From: Cyathus striatus
Taxonomy: Eukaryota > Basidiomycota > Agaricomycetes > Agaricales > Nidulariaceae
Length of the DNA stretch: 64,000 nucleotides
Direction of reading: 5' to 3'
Assembly (NCBI GenBank): GCA_025738555.1
Contig: JAOVFP010000016.1
Coordinates: 3,348,001-3,412,000, forward strand
This document shows, piece after piece, positions 10,113-22,100 of this stretch. The translations under genes and the position numbers were made by a program. Under the pieces are notes generated by a model. That model saw only the letters and a list, made by a program, of their open reading frames with translations. It searched no databases and was not told the DNA's origin. The number at the start of each line of letters is the position of its first letter. Position 1 is the stretch's first letter.

Positions 10113-12453
10113 GTTGTGGGGATGTATGTTTAGTATATAGAATGGTGGAATGGACAGTAGACATGGTATATCTGACGGTATATAGACGTAATCGTAATGC
10201 ATCTGGAAGAAATAACTTGCTAGGTATAAGTTTACAATTAGCGGGGTCAATCAAATGTGATTAAATAAATGCATCGATCGAAATACTCAGTCGTAGGAAC
10301 TCGTATACTTATCGTTTTGATGCGTTAACTTGTTATCATTTTGTGTTATCATTGAGACCACCTACAACGAGCGCCCTCTGGATAGGAGGCATATATACCT
10401 CCGTGACCCTAGAATCCTTATTGGCCCCTATTCGACTCGTCCCCTGTCAATTCTGGCACAAGAGCACGCTAAGTGGCGTCAGAGAGTCAGAGACAAGGGG
10501 GCTTCGCGGATGACGGTGCATGTCATTTAACCTATCTGAGAATATCAGCACTGACGCTTCAGAGTGGGGTACCAATAGTAAGTATAAGATGCAAGCCTAC
10601 TATTCGTCAGTTGAAGCTGTCTCGCTGGTGATCTTCGAATAGCACAGAAGACTGCGGCCCGCTTTTGAATCATAATTGCATTATACTCTTCGGTGATATC
10701 TCCAGAAATGCCATCATACGACAAGGTAGGTGCCTATGGGTTGCCTCCTAGGCGCATAATCATAAATAAACCACTGAGTACTTAGTAAAGGAAAGGAACT
10801 ACAAAGGGGCGACAATAAGTAAAAGAGTGTGGGGGGTTCCATCTGAGGTAAATATCAGATATGAAAACGGTGTATGCGACGCTACCAATGCCCTGCGGTC
10901 ACCGGTTCTTCAATGCAACGCAACTCCAGCAACATGTTTCGCTGGTAAGGAAGATCCAGAAGCAAGGAGTGGGAGTCACATTATCACGCAATTGCAGCCT
11001 GCTTGTTGTGGTACATCAGTGAATGGATTCTCATGCTTGCTTCCAGCTTCCCGTACTGAAAGTGCCTGGAAAAGAAGAATGAAGTTGAGCGAGTGCGGGG
11101 TGGGATTCGAAATTGCATAGAACTAGACAGAAGAACCTGCAAAGAGGCACGGCGGTCGTCATACCGCGATAAAGTGCCAGAGAAGCCTTAGAGGCAATGC
11201 AGGGGGCCCTATTACGATAGGCATGAACACGTACAAAATAGTCTTTGGTGTCCTGGCAGTAGCGAATCAAGCTGGGAAGTTGCTCTTTAGACACGGTATT
11301 TTTAACGAAGGAAAGCAGGGTGCAGCTCACCTGTCACTGGCCTCACTGATGAGCAGTCGGGGCCTTGCCAACTCCTCCCGCACCTGCTGGTTTCGTTCTA
11401 GCATGCGGCGGAGCTTTAGCTCAGACATCGATTACTACTAAGAAAGAGAGTGAGGATGATTTGGAAGTGAAGTAAGTATTAGAGTCCGTTCCTGCGCGTT
11501 AGTTCCAACCGCGTGGCATAGATCCTGACAGCGCTGGTCCCTGGTTAGCATTGCCGACGCTTAACGTCACATTAACGTCACGCATTATTAATTCATTATA
11601 TCACTTTATTTGCTACCCCCATTAGATACAAACAACGCTTTCGTTCAACCTGCGCACTCCTCAAATACTTTCTGTTTCTCGACTTCCACAGCATCTCAAG
11701 CATATTCATCCTAAAACAATGGCAATCTGAACAGCAAGGACTGTATAATACCCACGATTTATTCTTAATCTAGTACTCTCGACTTTAGGGATCGCTACTC
11801 GGAAGTTTTCCAACAGTTTTCAATATGAACTTGATACGAACTCCTGAGGCTGCAACTGCTATGAGCCTATGCACAACCTATGCATCATTTTTCTCGTTAC
11901 ACGCTGCTGCTGCTCACTTCTCAAAGGCAAAATACTGGCAAAATGCGCTACCGGCTACCGGCTAACATTCGACGCATTCTGTTATCCGATTCATCTGCGT
12001 GGACATCTGCCTACTTTTCAATGACATGGGAAACTGAACCTCTGAACCCTGGCACGCTGTCCACAAAGTGTCACCCAGATGTCACCCGTAATCTCTTGTT
12101 AATCATAACATGACATGCAATTTCGTCATTTCTGCTTCCTCTACGTTACACATGTCAATCATTTTGTTCTCGTGAACCGGAATACACTGTTGGCGATTCA
12201 CTAATTCACGACATCTCTTCCGGGTTCTGATATGTTTTGATTGGACTCACCGCTTATCTGCTCCACTTTGCAAACATTTCTTCATTCTGCCAGGAAAATT
12301 AAGGGCACAGCTGGGCACAAAAGCATTTTTCATGATTGATGTTCACACAGCGCGCACGAAGTGGAATCCGGAAGCTCAGGCTTCTCCGTTGTATGACGTA
12401 GGTGGCAGTCCACTCATCAAGTACTCTACGAAAGTACGAGCTCAAAGAAAACA
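10113..12453. other. intergenic, no supported gene
   Basis: About 2.3 kb. Open frames such as 10330-10530, 10827-11120 and 11880-12113 are short and share nothing with known families. A short direct repeat (ATTAACGTCAC-like) occurs near 11560-11582. I see no transposon ends. Confidence 0.5.
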
Positions 12454-12460
12454 TATAAAA
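12454..12460 (+). promoter_or_regulatory. TATA box of the hydrophobin gene
   Basis: TATAAAA lies 77-83 bp upstream of the hydrophobin ATG, a usual spacing for strongly expressed fungal genes. Confidence 0.6.
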
Positions 12461-12536
12461 GCAAGCATAATTTCTCTGCGATTCCCCAGCCCGAACAATC
12501 AGCAGTCGTCGTTCCAAAGCTATCTTATTGACCAAC

Positions 12537-12977
12537 ATGCAATTCAAACTCTCCGCTGTCACTCTCGCTCTCGCTACTCTTGCGGCTGCCACACCCGTCG
12601 CTCGGGACACCTGCACCACTGGCTCTCTCCAGTGCTGCAATAGCGTCTCCACCGCTGGAGATTCTGCCGTTGCCAAGCTCCTCGGTCTTTTGAGAATAGT
12701 CGTCCAGGACGTTACCGCCATCGTTGGCTTGAACTGCTCCCCTATCTCTGTCATCGGTGTCGGAGGTGATTCATGGTGAGCTCAGTGTCAATGATATATC
12801 CACTCAACGACCTACTGATGTGTGGTATGTTCTCAGTACTGCTCAGCCCGTGTGTTGCACAAACAACTCCTTCAGTACGTCATTTTACTTAAGGCAGCCC
12901 CGGAAGACTGTTTCTAACAGAATCTAATAGACGGCCTCATTGCCATTGGTTGCACTCCTATTAACATTAGCGCTTAA
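12537..12977 (+). CDS. class I hydrophobin
   Basis: Exons are 12537-12775, 12837-12874 and 12931-12977, giving 107 residues. The start [20 protein letters not shown] is a clear signal peptide. The mature part has the eight-cysteine hydrophobin pattern C-X6-CC-X32-C-X12-C-X5-CC-X12-C, ending seven residues after the last Cys. These spacings fit class I. Such proteins are secreted, self-assemble at air-water interfaces and coat hyphae, spores or fruit bodies. The second intron has two possible acceptors a few bases apart; the one at 12930 keeps the frame and the last Cys. The gene is converging with DUF4246 copy B. Confidence 0.93.
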
Positions 12978-13459
12978 ATTATTTGACTAGGGAATGAGTG
13001 AAGAGAGGGGAAATTAGTTACATCCAGGTAGTACTTGCTTATACACATGTATACGTGCTTATCCTTACCTTGTCTTATTTTGTTCCTTATTTATGGCATA
13101 TGAATAGTTGAGCATGCGTGACTTTATTTTTTTTCGAGTTCTGTTTATTCTCCACTGAGCGAGCCCGTTTCAGACCGCACATATGCAGCAATAAACTATC
13201 TAGTATCCCGTTCCCCTGCCCTCCCCCCCCCCTGAGTCTATATTTAATGTTTGAGAGTTCGGCAGAGAAGCATCGTGTTATAATTTGCAAACTTATGAGG
13301 AAGAATCGTCGAGAGTACAAGAAGGGAAGCAGATTGCAATACCGTTAGAATTGTCAAGCTCACATGGCATCATACATGTATAAGTTACAGTAACTAGTAT
13401 TACAAACAAAACCGTCCAAGGGTATCGTAGAGTCCTAGATCACATAATTCGAATCCAAA
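12978..13459. other. convergent intergenic region
   Basis: 3' flanks of the hydrophobin (plus) and DUF4246 copy B (minus). Holds a C-rich run near 13218-13231. No gene is supported. Confidence 0.5.
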
Positions 13460-15441
13460 TCAATGTTCGCACAACGAAAATGATCCCGGAGCCTCAAACA
13501 CATTGTCATTATATTCCATCACAAACGACTTCCGCTCTTCCATAAGCTCCAGCCTCAACTCCTTCGCCTTCTCCATTCCATACGGAAACTCCACGTCCTT
13601 AATCACCTGGTCCCTCAGCTCAGCCGGAAGCTTCCCTAGAGCCTTCCCAGCTTCCAATTGCTCCTGCCACCAGTCCTTCCTTTGGCACGGAACGTTAGCC
13701 GTGCTGATAACTTTGAATGTAGGGTCCACGAGGAAGAGTGCTATGATCTTCCTGTGTCCTGGCTTAGTCGGATCTGTGAGTTTGAAAGGCTGTACTTGGT
13801 GCTGCAGAGTGTTAGGGAACGCAAGGAGGCGGCCTTCTGATGTTTTCACGCCACCCAGAACTTGTACAACGGATCCATCATTTTCTAGTCCATAAACGTC
13901 GGTGAGCCATTGGTGGTCGCCTTGTTCGTACGTGACCTCCGATAGGGCTTCAGAATCGGATTGTTGGCGGAAAGCAAGCTTTGACGTAGTGATATTCTCG
14001 GTGGAATAGTAGTATAGAGCGGTCGAAACAATATGCTCATTCTAATTCGCCGTTCGTCAAAAAGTATACAGATAACCCGTACACGGTACTCACCAATTGC
14101 CCTTCAACGTGCCACGATCCACCCTCATACTCAGGTTTCTCGGGTGTCAGCTGAATATTCGCCAGCTTTACAATAACCTGCAATCCATGCTCCTTGTACT
14201 GCTCTCTAAGACGCACCGGGTTCTCCGGTTCAACTGGTTCAAACACACCCGGCTCAGGCTGTTTGCAAATCCTAATGGTATTAAACCATTCGCGCCTGCG
14301 ATCCTCGTACTCATATTCGTCTTCGCCATCAAGTCGTTGAGGACCCTCATCCTCAGCAAGGTCATCAAGGTTACGATCATACTCTGCAGTGTCGTACTCG
14401 ATGCGCAGCTTTATGAAATCTGAGTCCCGGAGAGGTGTGAGGGCGCTATCCCAGAGCGGGATTGAACAGTCAATCAACTGCTCAATGAGGCCGTACAGGT
14501 TTTTATGGTGTTTGGGATGGAGGTTGTTGATATAACTTGTGATCCTGCATGTGTGATTGATTAATCGAGACAGTTGGGTAACATCATTTGGATAGCATAC
14601 CTAGCCTTCTCACCACGGATATCAACCTCGCAAGGCAACCACTGGAACTTCCCGCTGTACGCCCGGTCATCATCCGAGAACTCTCCTTCAGCAACCGGAA
14701 TCACAACCCCATCTCCACACTTCTTCAGCCCTTCTTCGATGGACATACGCCCTTGCGGAAGAATCCTACTCAACCCGTATACCAGAGGGAAGAGCGAAGG
14801 ATGCACGAGGTCAAGGACTTTCTCGTCTGAGTGGGGATGCCAATCCTTCTGTTTATCGGGAACGTCTTCGAGAGGCTTTACAGCTTCTGTGAGAGCTGCT
14901 TTAAATTCCGCAGGCACAATAATATCAGATTTCACGACGCCTTGATCGAAGACGGTAACGATTCCTGTCTCTGAGAATAATTTGCTCTTGTGTTTCAATT
15001 CATCGAATATGTAGTCAATCATCTTGGAGGAAACATCTTCACCGCTGCTGGAAATTTCTTCCCTCCACTTCGCGGTGATTTTCTCATTGAAAATCTGTGG
15101 AAGACCCACGATTAGGAATAATGCAAAGATAGGAAGAGAAAGAACATACTTTTTTCTCCCAGCCAGGCTTATCCGTCAGCTCATCCATGATGTACTGCAT
15201 TCTGAACTCTCTGAGAGTTGTAGCAGTTCCCCTACCGAGCGGCGAGAGTTAGCTTTATTAAAACGTCAAATGTAAGAAGCTGTACCAACAATGCTGGTTC
15301 ATCATCCAAATCCAACAAATCCAGTGCATTGGGGAATTGGTTGTAACCCCTATAGTAAGAAGTGAAATCTTTCAAAGCGCGCCCATATCCAGGAAGGTAA
15401 GTGTTCCCTGCTCTGTCGTAGTACATCGGTTGATGGGACAT
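13460..15441 (-). CDS. DUF4246 family protein, copy B (intact)
   Basis: Five exons on the minus strand: 15290-15441 (152 nt), 15150-15231 (82 nt), 14601-15094, 14094-14544 and 13460-14041, giving about 590 residues. The first intron uses an unusual GTTGGT donor, supported because exon 1 then has exactly the length seen in copies A and C. The product starts MSHQPMYYDRAGNTYLPGYG. It contains the family blocks QKDWHPHSDEKVLDLVHPS, a very acidic insert (DEGPQRLDGEDEYEYED), GGSWHVEGQ, TALYYYSTENIT, LLAFPNTLQHQVQPF and PTKPGHRKI. There is no signal peptide or membrane segment, so it should be cytosolic. DUF4246 has no proven function. The HxE...H...R spacing suggests a 2-oxoglutarate/Fe(II) oxygenase-like fold, which is inference. 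It is in tandem with copy C. Confidence 0.85.
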
Positions 15442-15520
15442 GGTGGTAGAGTATAAGAGAGGCACGTGTAGTAGACTCCACACCAGAATAGATACAGTGC
15501 TGGAGTGAACGTCTGTAAAT

Positions 15521-15539
15521 GGTTAACGCGCCTTATATA
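15521..15539 (-). promoter_or_regulatory. TATA box and conserved block of DUF4246 copy B
   Basis: On the minus strand TATATAAGG runs directly into CGCGTTAACC, about 90 bp upstream of the ATG at 15441. It corresponds to the blocks in front of copies A and C. Further upstream, about 100 bp (near 15540-15660, with GAATGAGTCGACTCTC) is also shared with copy C. Confidence 0.6.
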
Positions 15540-16326
15540 TGTGGTTTCTATGTGTAAATGATTCATATATATTTACTTTTCGAGGTTCAATGGCAAATGC
15601 GGTCGCGTGAATGAGTCGACTCTCCGCATCAGGTGGTTCACCGTTCCCGCCGCCCGACGTTACACAGTGCCCTTGGTGACCTTGACTCAAGTTGAGACTG
15701 CAGCGCTCCTGATCCTTGCAGGTGCCAGGTGGAATCCTACGCCGCTGAATCTGACTCGACATTGCTGGCCCACCCCTGTGTACAGATCCGCAGCTGAGAA
15801 GATAGTTTCGTATTTCCATGTAGTCTTTGAGATTGACGCTGAGAATATGTTTGGTTCTGGGTTGGGTCTGGATATGCGATGTTCGAGTCGTGACCTACAT
15901 CGTTGTGATGGTTGAGTTTGGCATGAGCATAAATCAGAATGATTGGCTTGACAGGAGAGTCGAGACATTAGGGACTGGCTTCTGTATATTGCAGAAAGTG
16001 AAGTTCGTGCTGGTTTGAAGCTTGTAGCTGGCTCGCCAAGATTTGAAGTCAAAGTAGTCGTTCGTCGATGCGCCTCGTCAAGCAGCTACTGAGTACTGAA
16101 CAATTATCGCCATAAATGCCGGGCAACTTTCTACCACTTCTGTTAAGTCTTTGTACTTTTCCTCCCGGTACCCTTGACTGTTCTTATTATTGAACTGAAA
16201 ATGTGCACTGAACAAGCAGCAGGTTGGAACTGGCTCACTGTCCATGTATAAGTAGTAATACAAACAAAACTCTCGAAGAGTATCCTATCCCTATCGTACA
16301 CAAACTACATCCAAATGCAATCCAAA
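15540..16326. other. intergenic between DUF4246 copies B and C
   Basis: The first ~120 bp is a copy of the upstream region of copy C (18370-18480). The remainder, about 650 bp, has only short frames without support. Confidence 0.5.
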
Positions 16327-18295
16327 TCAATGCTCACATAACGAAAACTCGGCAGCCTCAAACACGCTCCGATTATGCTCAACCACAAACGACTTCCTCT
16401 CCTCCATAAGCTCCAACCTCAATTCCTTCGCCTTCTCCAGCCCATACGGGAACTCCACATCCTGTACAACCTGGTTCCTCAGCTCCGCCGGAAGCTTCCC
16501 TAGAGCATCCCCAGCTTCCAACTGTTCCTGCCACCAATCCTTCCTCTGGCACGGAATGTTGGCTGTACTTATAACTTTGAAATTGGGGTCCACGAGGAAG
16601 AGCGCGACGATCTTCCTGTGCCCTGGTTTAGTCGGGTCGGTAAGTTTGAAAGGTTGTACTTGGTGTTGAAGGACGTTAGGGAATGCGAGGAGACGGCCTT
16701 CAGATGTTTTTACGCCGCCGAGGACTTGTACCGCTGGTCCGTAATTTTCTAATCCATAGACATCGTTGAACCATTGATGGTCATCCTGCTCGTAGCTAAC
16801 ATCAATCAGTGCATCAATATCGCATTGTTGGCGGAAGGCGAGCTTGGACATGGTTATATTCTCGTTGGAGTAGTAGTACAAAGCAGTCGACACAATGTGC
16901 TCATTCTAATCAAACATCTGTTAGAAGACTTGGAGCTGTAACACAAATATCAAACTCACCAATTGCCCTTCAACATGCCACGAGCCACCCGCATACTCTG
17001 GCTTTTCAGGTGTCAGCTGGATATTCGCCAGCTTCACAATAACCTGTAACCCATACTCCCTATATTCCTCTCTAAGACACACAGGGTTCAGGGGCTCAAG
17101 TGGCTCAAAGACTTCCGGCTCAGGCTGTTTACAAATCCGAACAGTCTTAAACCAGTCGCGCCTGCGATCTTCGTACTCATATTCGTCCTCGCCATCAAGT
17201 CGTTGAGGACCCTCGTCCTCAGCGAGGTCATCAAAATCACGATCATACTCCGCCTCCTCGTACCGGATACGTTCAGATACTGAACCCGAGTCATGGAACA
17301 GTGTAAGGACGTTGTCCCAGAGTGGGATCGAGTGGTCAATCAGCTGCTCGATAAGGCTGTAGAGGCCTTTATGGTGCTTGGGATGCAGATTGTTTATGTA
17401 ACTTGTAATCCTGTATAACGTCGTTGATCAATCTGAGACTTGGGAATATCATCTGGGTTGCGTACCTTGCCTTTTCGCTACGTATATTCACCTCGCAAGG
17501 CAACCACTGGAACTTCTCACTGTACGTCCGGGCGTACATGGCGGTCTCTCCAATAGGAACAGGCACCACAACCCCCTCTCCACATCCCTGCAGTCCTTCT
17601 TCGATGTCCATACGTCCTTGCGGGAGAATGCGACTCAGGCCGTACACCAATGGGAACAGCGATGGATGCACAAGGTCGAGGACTTTCTCATCTGAGCCAG
17701 GATGCCAATCTTTCTGATCGTCGGGAACATCTTCGAGAGACTTCACAGCTTCCATAAGAGCCGCTTTAAGTTCCGCGGGGACGATAGTGTCAGATTTTAC
17801 AACGCCTTGATCGAAGACGGTAATGATTCCTGTTTTCGTGAATACCTCGGCCTTGTGCTTTAACTCATCGAAGATGAAGTCTATCATCTTTGAGGAGACG
17901 TCTTCACCGCTGCTGGAAATTTCTTCCCTCCACTTCGTGGTAATGTCCTTATTGAAAACCTATGGGATACGCGTAAAGCATAACGCAAAAGATAGGAGGG
18001 AGGTGAACACACCTTTGTCTCCCAGCCAGGTTTATCTGACAATTCATCCATAATGTGCTGCATCCTGAGTTCTCTGAGAGTTATAGGCATTCCTCTGTAG
18101 AGTGTTAGCTGTACGAACATAACCACTTTCAGCATATACTCACGTAGCTGGTCCACCATTCAAATTCTTTGAATCCAGTGCATTGGGAAACAGCTCACTA
18201 TCCTTGTAGTAAGACGCGCAATCCTTCAGCGGCCGCCCATATCCAGGAAGGAACGTGTTCCCAGCTTCGTCGTTGTACATCGGTTGATGGGACAT
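16327..18295 (-). CDS. DUF4246 family protein, copy C (intact)
   Basis: Same five-exon layout as copy B (exon 1 18144-18295, 152 nt; last exon ends at the TGA 16327-16329), about 600 residues. The product starts MSHQPMYNDEAGNTFLPGYG. It keeps all family blocks: the acidic insert LDGEDEYEYEDRR, GGSWHVEGQ, TALYYYSNENITMSK, LLAFPNVLQHQVQPF, PTKPGHRKIVALFLVDP and a C-terminal EFSLCEH. Donor and acceptor sites are standard. Copies B and C are more alike than either is to A and lie in tandem on the same strand, so they probably arose by a later duplication that included about 150 bp of promoter. Reaction unknown; see copy B for the oxygenase-like motif argument. Confidence 0.85.
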
Positions 18296-18348
18296 GGTGG
18301 TAGAGTAGAAAGACACGTGTTGTATAGTTGAACAGGGCAGGTGGATTT

Positions 18349-18367
18349 GTTCGACGCGCCTTTTATA
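18349..18367 (-). promoter_or_regulatory. TATA box and conserved block of DUF4246 copy C
   Basis: On the minus strand TATAAAAGG continues into CGCGTCGAAC, about 70 bp upstream of the ATG at 18295. It matches the blocks of copies A and B. Confidence 0.6.
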
Positions 18368-18484
18368 CGTGGTGTGACGGTGGTTTCTACGCGTAAATGA
18401 TTCAGATGGGTATCCCGACGCGGTCAAATGCGGTCGTGAATGAGTCGACTCTCTGCATCAGGCGGTCCCGACTCCCCGACATTA

Positions 18485-18634
18485 GGGGAGTTCAATCTTG
18501 GCCGTTTTGTCGCGTCGCTACAGATCAGTCGCTACAGCAACTTGACAGCAACACTACAAATCCTGCCGAAAAAGTTTGGCGCGCGTTACAAAACAGCTGT
18601 AGCTGTATCGCGTATCGCCAAGATTGAACTCCCC
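18485..18634. mobile_element. 150 bp MITE with perfect 18 bp terminal inverted repeats
   Basis: The ends are GGGGAGTTCAATCTTGGC and its exact reverse complement, and TA flanks both sides (18483-18484, 18635-18636). Length 150 bp, no coding capacity. A TA target site and short inverted ends point to a Tc1/mariner-type non-autonomous element. It sits in the upstream region of DUF4246 copy C. Confidence 0.8.
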
Positions 18635-18636
18635 TA

Positions 18637-19159
18637 TATTGCTGATGAGTCACCTTGAGCGCCTGACTGGGCTAGCGCTCCTGAATCTTGCGGGTGCCTG
18701 GCAGAGTCGACATATCCAGGATTAAGTACATGTTCGACGTCCGTGGGCCATGGTAGGCTAGAAATGGAGGTGGGAACCAAAGATCACACGGGTAGCTCCA
18801 ACTCGCGAGTCTCAGAAATTCAGAGCCACAACTTTCAGCTACTGCATTTCATTCCTTTGCCCCGATGCGCAACACTGCACCCCATAGGGCCAATAGGTCA
18901 TAATCTTCGTACCTCTTGACACCCTTCCAGCTATGCAGGGGACCTGTGCTCTCTCGAAAAACCGTGGTCCGTGACACTCGCAAATTAATGCTATTATTAT
19001 GACTAGCGCCCAACCTGCGCCGCCACCTCGTCGACTTTTTGCAACATTAGACTTATATAATATCTTTTGCTATAACTTTCTAAATCTATTTTTCACATCA
19101 GCTACTCGCTCCTGAAGCCATCGATATCAATCACCGACAAAGATCAATCAACTGTATCC
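18637..19159. other. intergenic upstream of the NLR-like kinase
   Basis: About 520 bp without a supported gene. An AT-rich stretch with TTATATAATATC at 19050-19061 lies about 100 bp ahead of the kinase ATG and may be its promoter. Confidence 0.45.
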
Positions 19160-22100
19160 ATGAATCGGAATGTAAGTACCAATATTTATATCGTAGCTTC
19201 AAGAAGCAGTCCACGTGTAATGCGTGAGGCCGGTCTACGACTTTACAGGATTTAAGTAAATTAATACTGTCAGATTTCGCAATCAAGTTTCTTACCCCCA
19301 TTTGAGGGAAGCTGTTGTGAACTACAAAAGAACTGTTCTATAAAATAGCCAGTGAGCTCAGCTGTAATGATTGTATTTCGTTCAGGACTCCATGAAGTCA
19401 CAAACGGCCGCGCCACCTCCCGTTCCTCCTAAAGATGAACTGGTCACGAAACTCATGTATGCCTCCTCCGCCACTAGGATGTTGCGAGAAATCGGTGATG
19501 GAAGCGGGATCTTACAGCTAAGAACTATTGCTTCTTGGACGCAGCTTATAATAGAATATCCCTTGCCAGTATGTTACTTAGCCTGAAGATGCTACGGGAT
19601 CTAACGCACAATCTAGCATACCATAGCAGAGGAATTTAAAGTTGACTACATCAAGGCAATTGAGGGCATCTACACGCTAATATGCGCAATTATTCATATG
19701 TGCAAGTGTACAAATGTCAACTTATCTGCCTCATCGTTGACGTCTCTCGAGAAGTTGATCGAGTGAGGATAGACACATTTCTGCCATAGACCTATCTTGA
19801 TTATTATTTAGGACGCTGAAGACTGTCCACACAGCTTTTCGGATTCAACCGAAAGGAAAGAAGCTAGTGAAAGGCCTCGACATTAGGTCCATCATTACGA
19901 AATATACTACTGGCATTGATCAAGCAAAGAAAGAATTCCCTGTACGTCTTGAATTTAAAATTAAATTCCATTGTCATTTATATATTCTTTTGTACGTAGA
20001 TTAAATTTGGTATTGGTATAACCACTTCAAATTGTTCTCGTATGCATCTTGAAGTCATGGCATGGCACCGCTCGGTAACAGCGATACTCTTGGTGGGTAT
20101 AAAATCTTTAGCTGTTTACTGGCGGTATACTTATTCCATCGATTCATCAGCGTCGTCATCTTAAAAGAAAGTAAGACATTTCACGCGATATACTTCAATT
20201 TACATTGTAACTGGTATCTACTATCTAGCGATGAAAGTGTTTGGTCTCTTCCAGAAACTCTCCGTCCATCTAAAGATAGGGAACCAGAACTAGAACAAAT
20301 TGTTTCCAGTCTTCTTGAGGCCACTCAAGGGACAAGCATCGCTATATTAGGCCCAAAGGATACCGGGAAAACGTCTCTGGCATTATCGGTCATGCATCAT
20401 TCTGAAATGGCAGATCATTTTGGATCTCGACGGCACTTCTTGCAATGCACATCTGCTAGTACAATGGGAGAACTGATGATGATATTTGCACAATCTTTTG
20501 GCTTGGAATCGGCTCAAGAAAACCACCAGGAGGCAATTTTCGAGTACCTTAGCACGATCACAGGGCCAGTACTAGTTGTTCTCGATGGTTATGAGTCCCT
20601 TTGGGATGTAATAGAGAAGAAGACGTGCGTTGAAGATTTCGTTCCTCTATTATGTAGTATTCCGCATGTCAGCGTGTTGGTAAGTTTTCTAGTATTACAA
20701 TGTTGTTTGCTTTGTTCTGGCTTATGTAAATTATACAGCTCACAATTACAGATACCAGTCACACTGGACCAACGGTCATTCGATGGACTTGCCCCCTAAT
20801 GTCTCCACTTCAGGTCCAACATGTTGACGAAAAGGAACTTGAGTCGGATATCTCTTCCACGATTCGAGCGAGCACCATCGTCGGGAATTCCAAAGCTCTT
20901 GAAGGAACAAGTACCTCAAGCCTCTCATTAAAGCAACTTTTTCTTAGGATTCCTAGATCTCATAAACTTTACCGAGGTCTTGGAGTTTCTGCAGAAACCA
21001 TGGCCTTTAGCCTTCCACTGTTCCCTTGCAGCTTATACAGTTTAAATCTTTATCGGCAATATGCAGCACCGATCCTCAAACATACCGCATTATCTATGAC
21101 TTCATTTTCGAAGCCTCAATGGAAACCCCGATATCTAGTCCTCTCCGTCCCAGTATTTGGACAATATCTTAAGAGTGCCAGCCCAGGAGTTGCATATCTC
21201 CACCTGTTCAAGTCTTCAGCACCCGATGCAGAAGAAGTGGATCGATTACGAATTGATGACGAGACATTGGTCATATCCTCCGAACCTAATACCACCGGTG
21301 ACAAACACACTATCCAAGTCTGTGGAATAAATGCTCGAAATACAAAGCAGTCTGAAAATAAATCTCAAGAGCTGACGACCTGGCGTGTTCAAATACAAGG
21401 AAATTTAGAAGCCCGTACATTGAAAACTGTGATACGGGATTCAGTTCGTGAACAATGGTATGATCGGCAGTGCAATGTCTAGTAATATTCAATTGTTGAG
21501 GCATTCAAACAGGTGCTTGTCTCCACTCCAGAAACGTAGCTCTGATAGCTCGTGTGATAGTCAAACCTCTGGTAATAGAATATCAATATATTCTTCAAGC
21601 CAGACTGGGTTTGTATTCCGCTGCTATATTTTCTGGATTGCTCTTTACGAATTTGGACTAGTGGAAATTCACGTATATCCTGTAATGGTCAAGGGTCAGA
21701 ACACACGAATAGTAAGGGTTTATACATGAAGATTTTCACCACTCTTTGATATACTTTTTCACAGACGAGTTAACTCCCGTGTATCAGCGACTGTATTTGG
21801 TTCTAAAGGATCCCGCAAAGTATAGAGAATTTCTACGATCTCGTGGAAACAAGGCGCAACTTTTGCTAGATTTTCTACAAGAAGTGTGGCGAATTTTTGA
21901 GTTATTAGTGATATGTTGACATATCTCATTCTAGCTCATCGACTACCCCAAATTAGATGGCAAGTTCCGCGGAGAGTTAATACATGCCCTCCGTAGATTA
22001 TCGAAAAAGTCCGGTTTATATCCCGCTTGTTTCCTCCTGAAGGATGTTCAATTGGTCGGTGATTGCCCCTTAGCAGGGGGGCATTCATGTGAAGTTTGGA

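Noticed and set aside
9600..10250. 216-codon minus-strand frame over the IML2 3' exon
   Set aside because: Antisense shadow; the plus-strand frame has clear IML2 homology.
12299..12754. 151-codon minus-strand frame
   Set aside because: Antisense to the hydrophobin exon 1; no features of its own.
19160..21482. Splitting the 19-23 kb gene so the NTPase ends at 20799
   Set aside because: That model uses an acceptor giving an immediate stop; an alternative acceptor (TATACAG before CTCACAATT) keeps frame and restores an NTPase-like WTCPLM segment.
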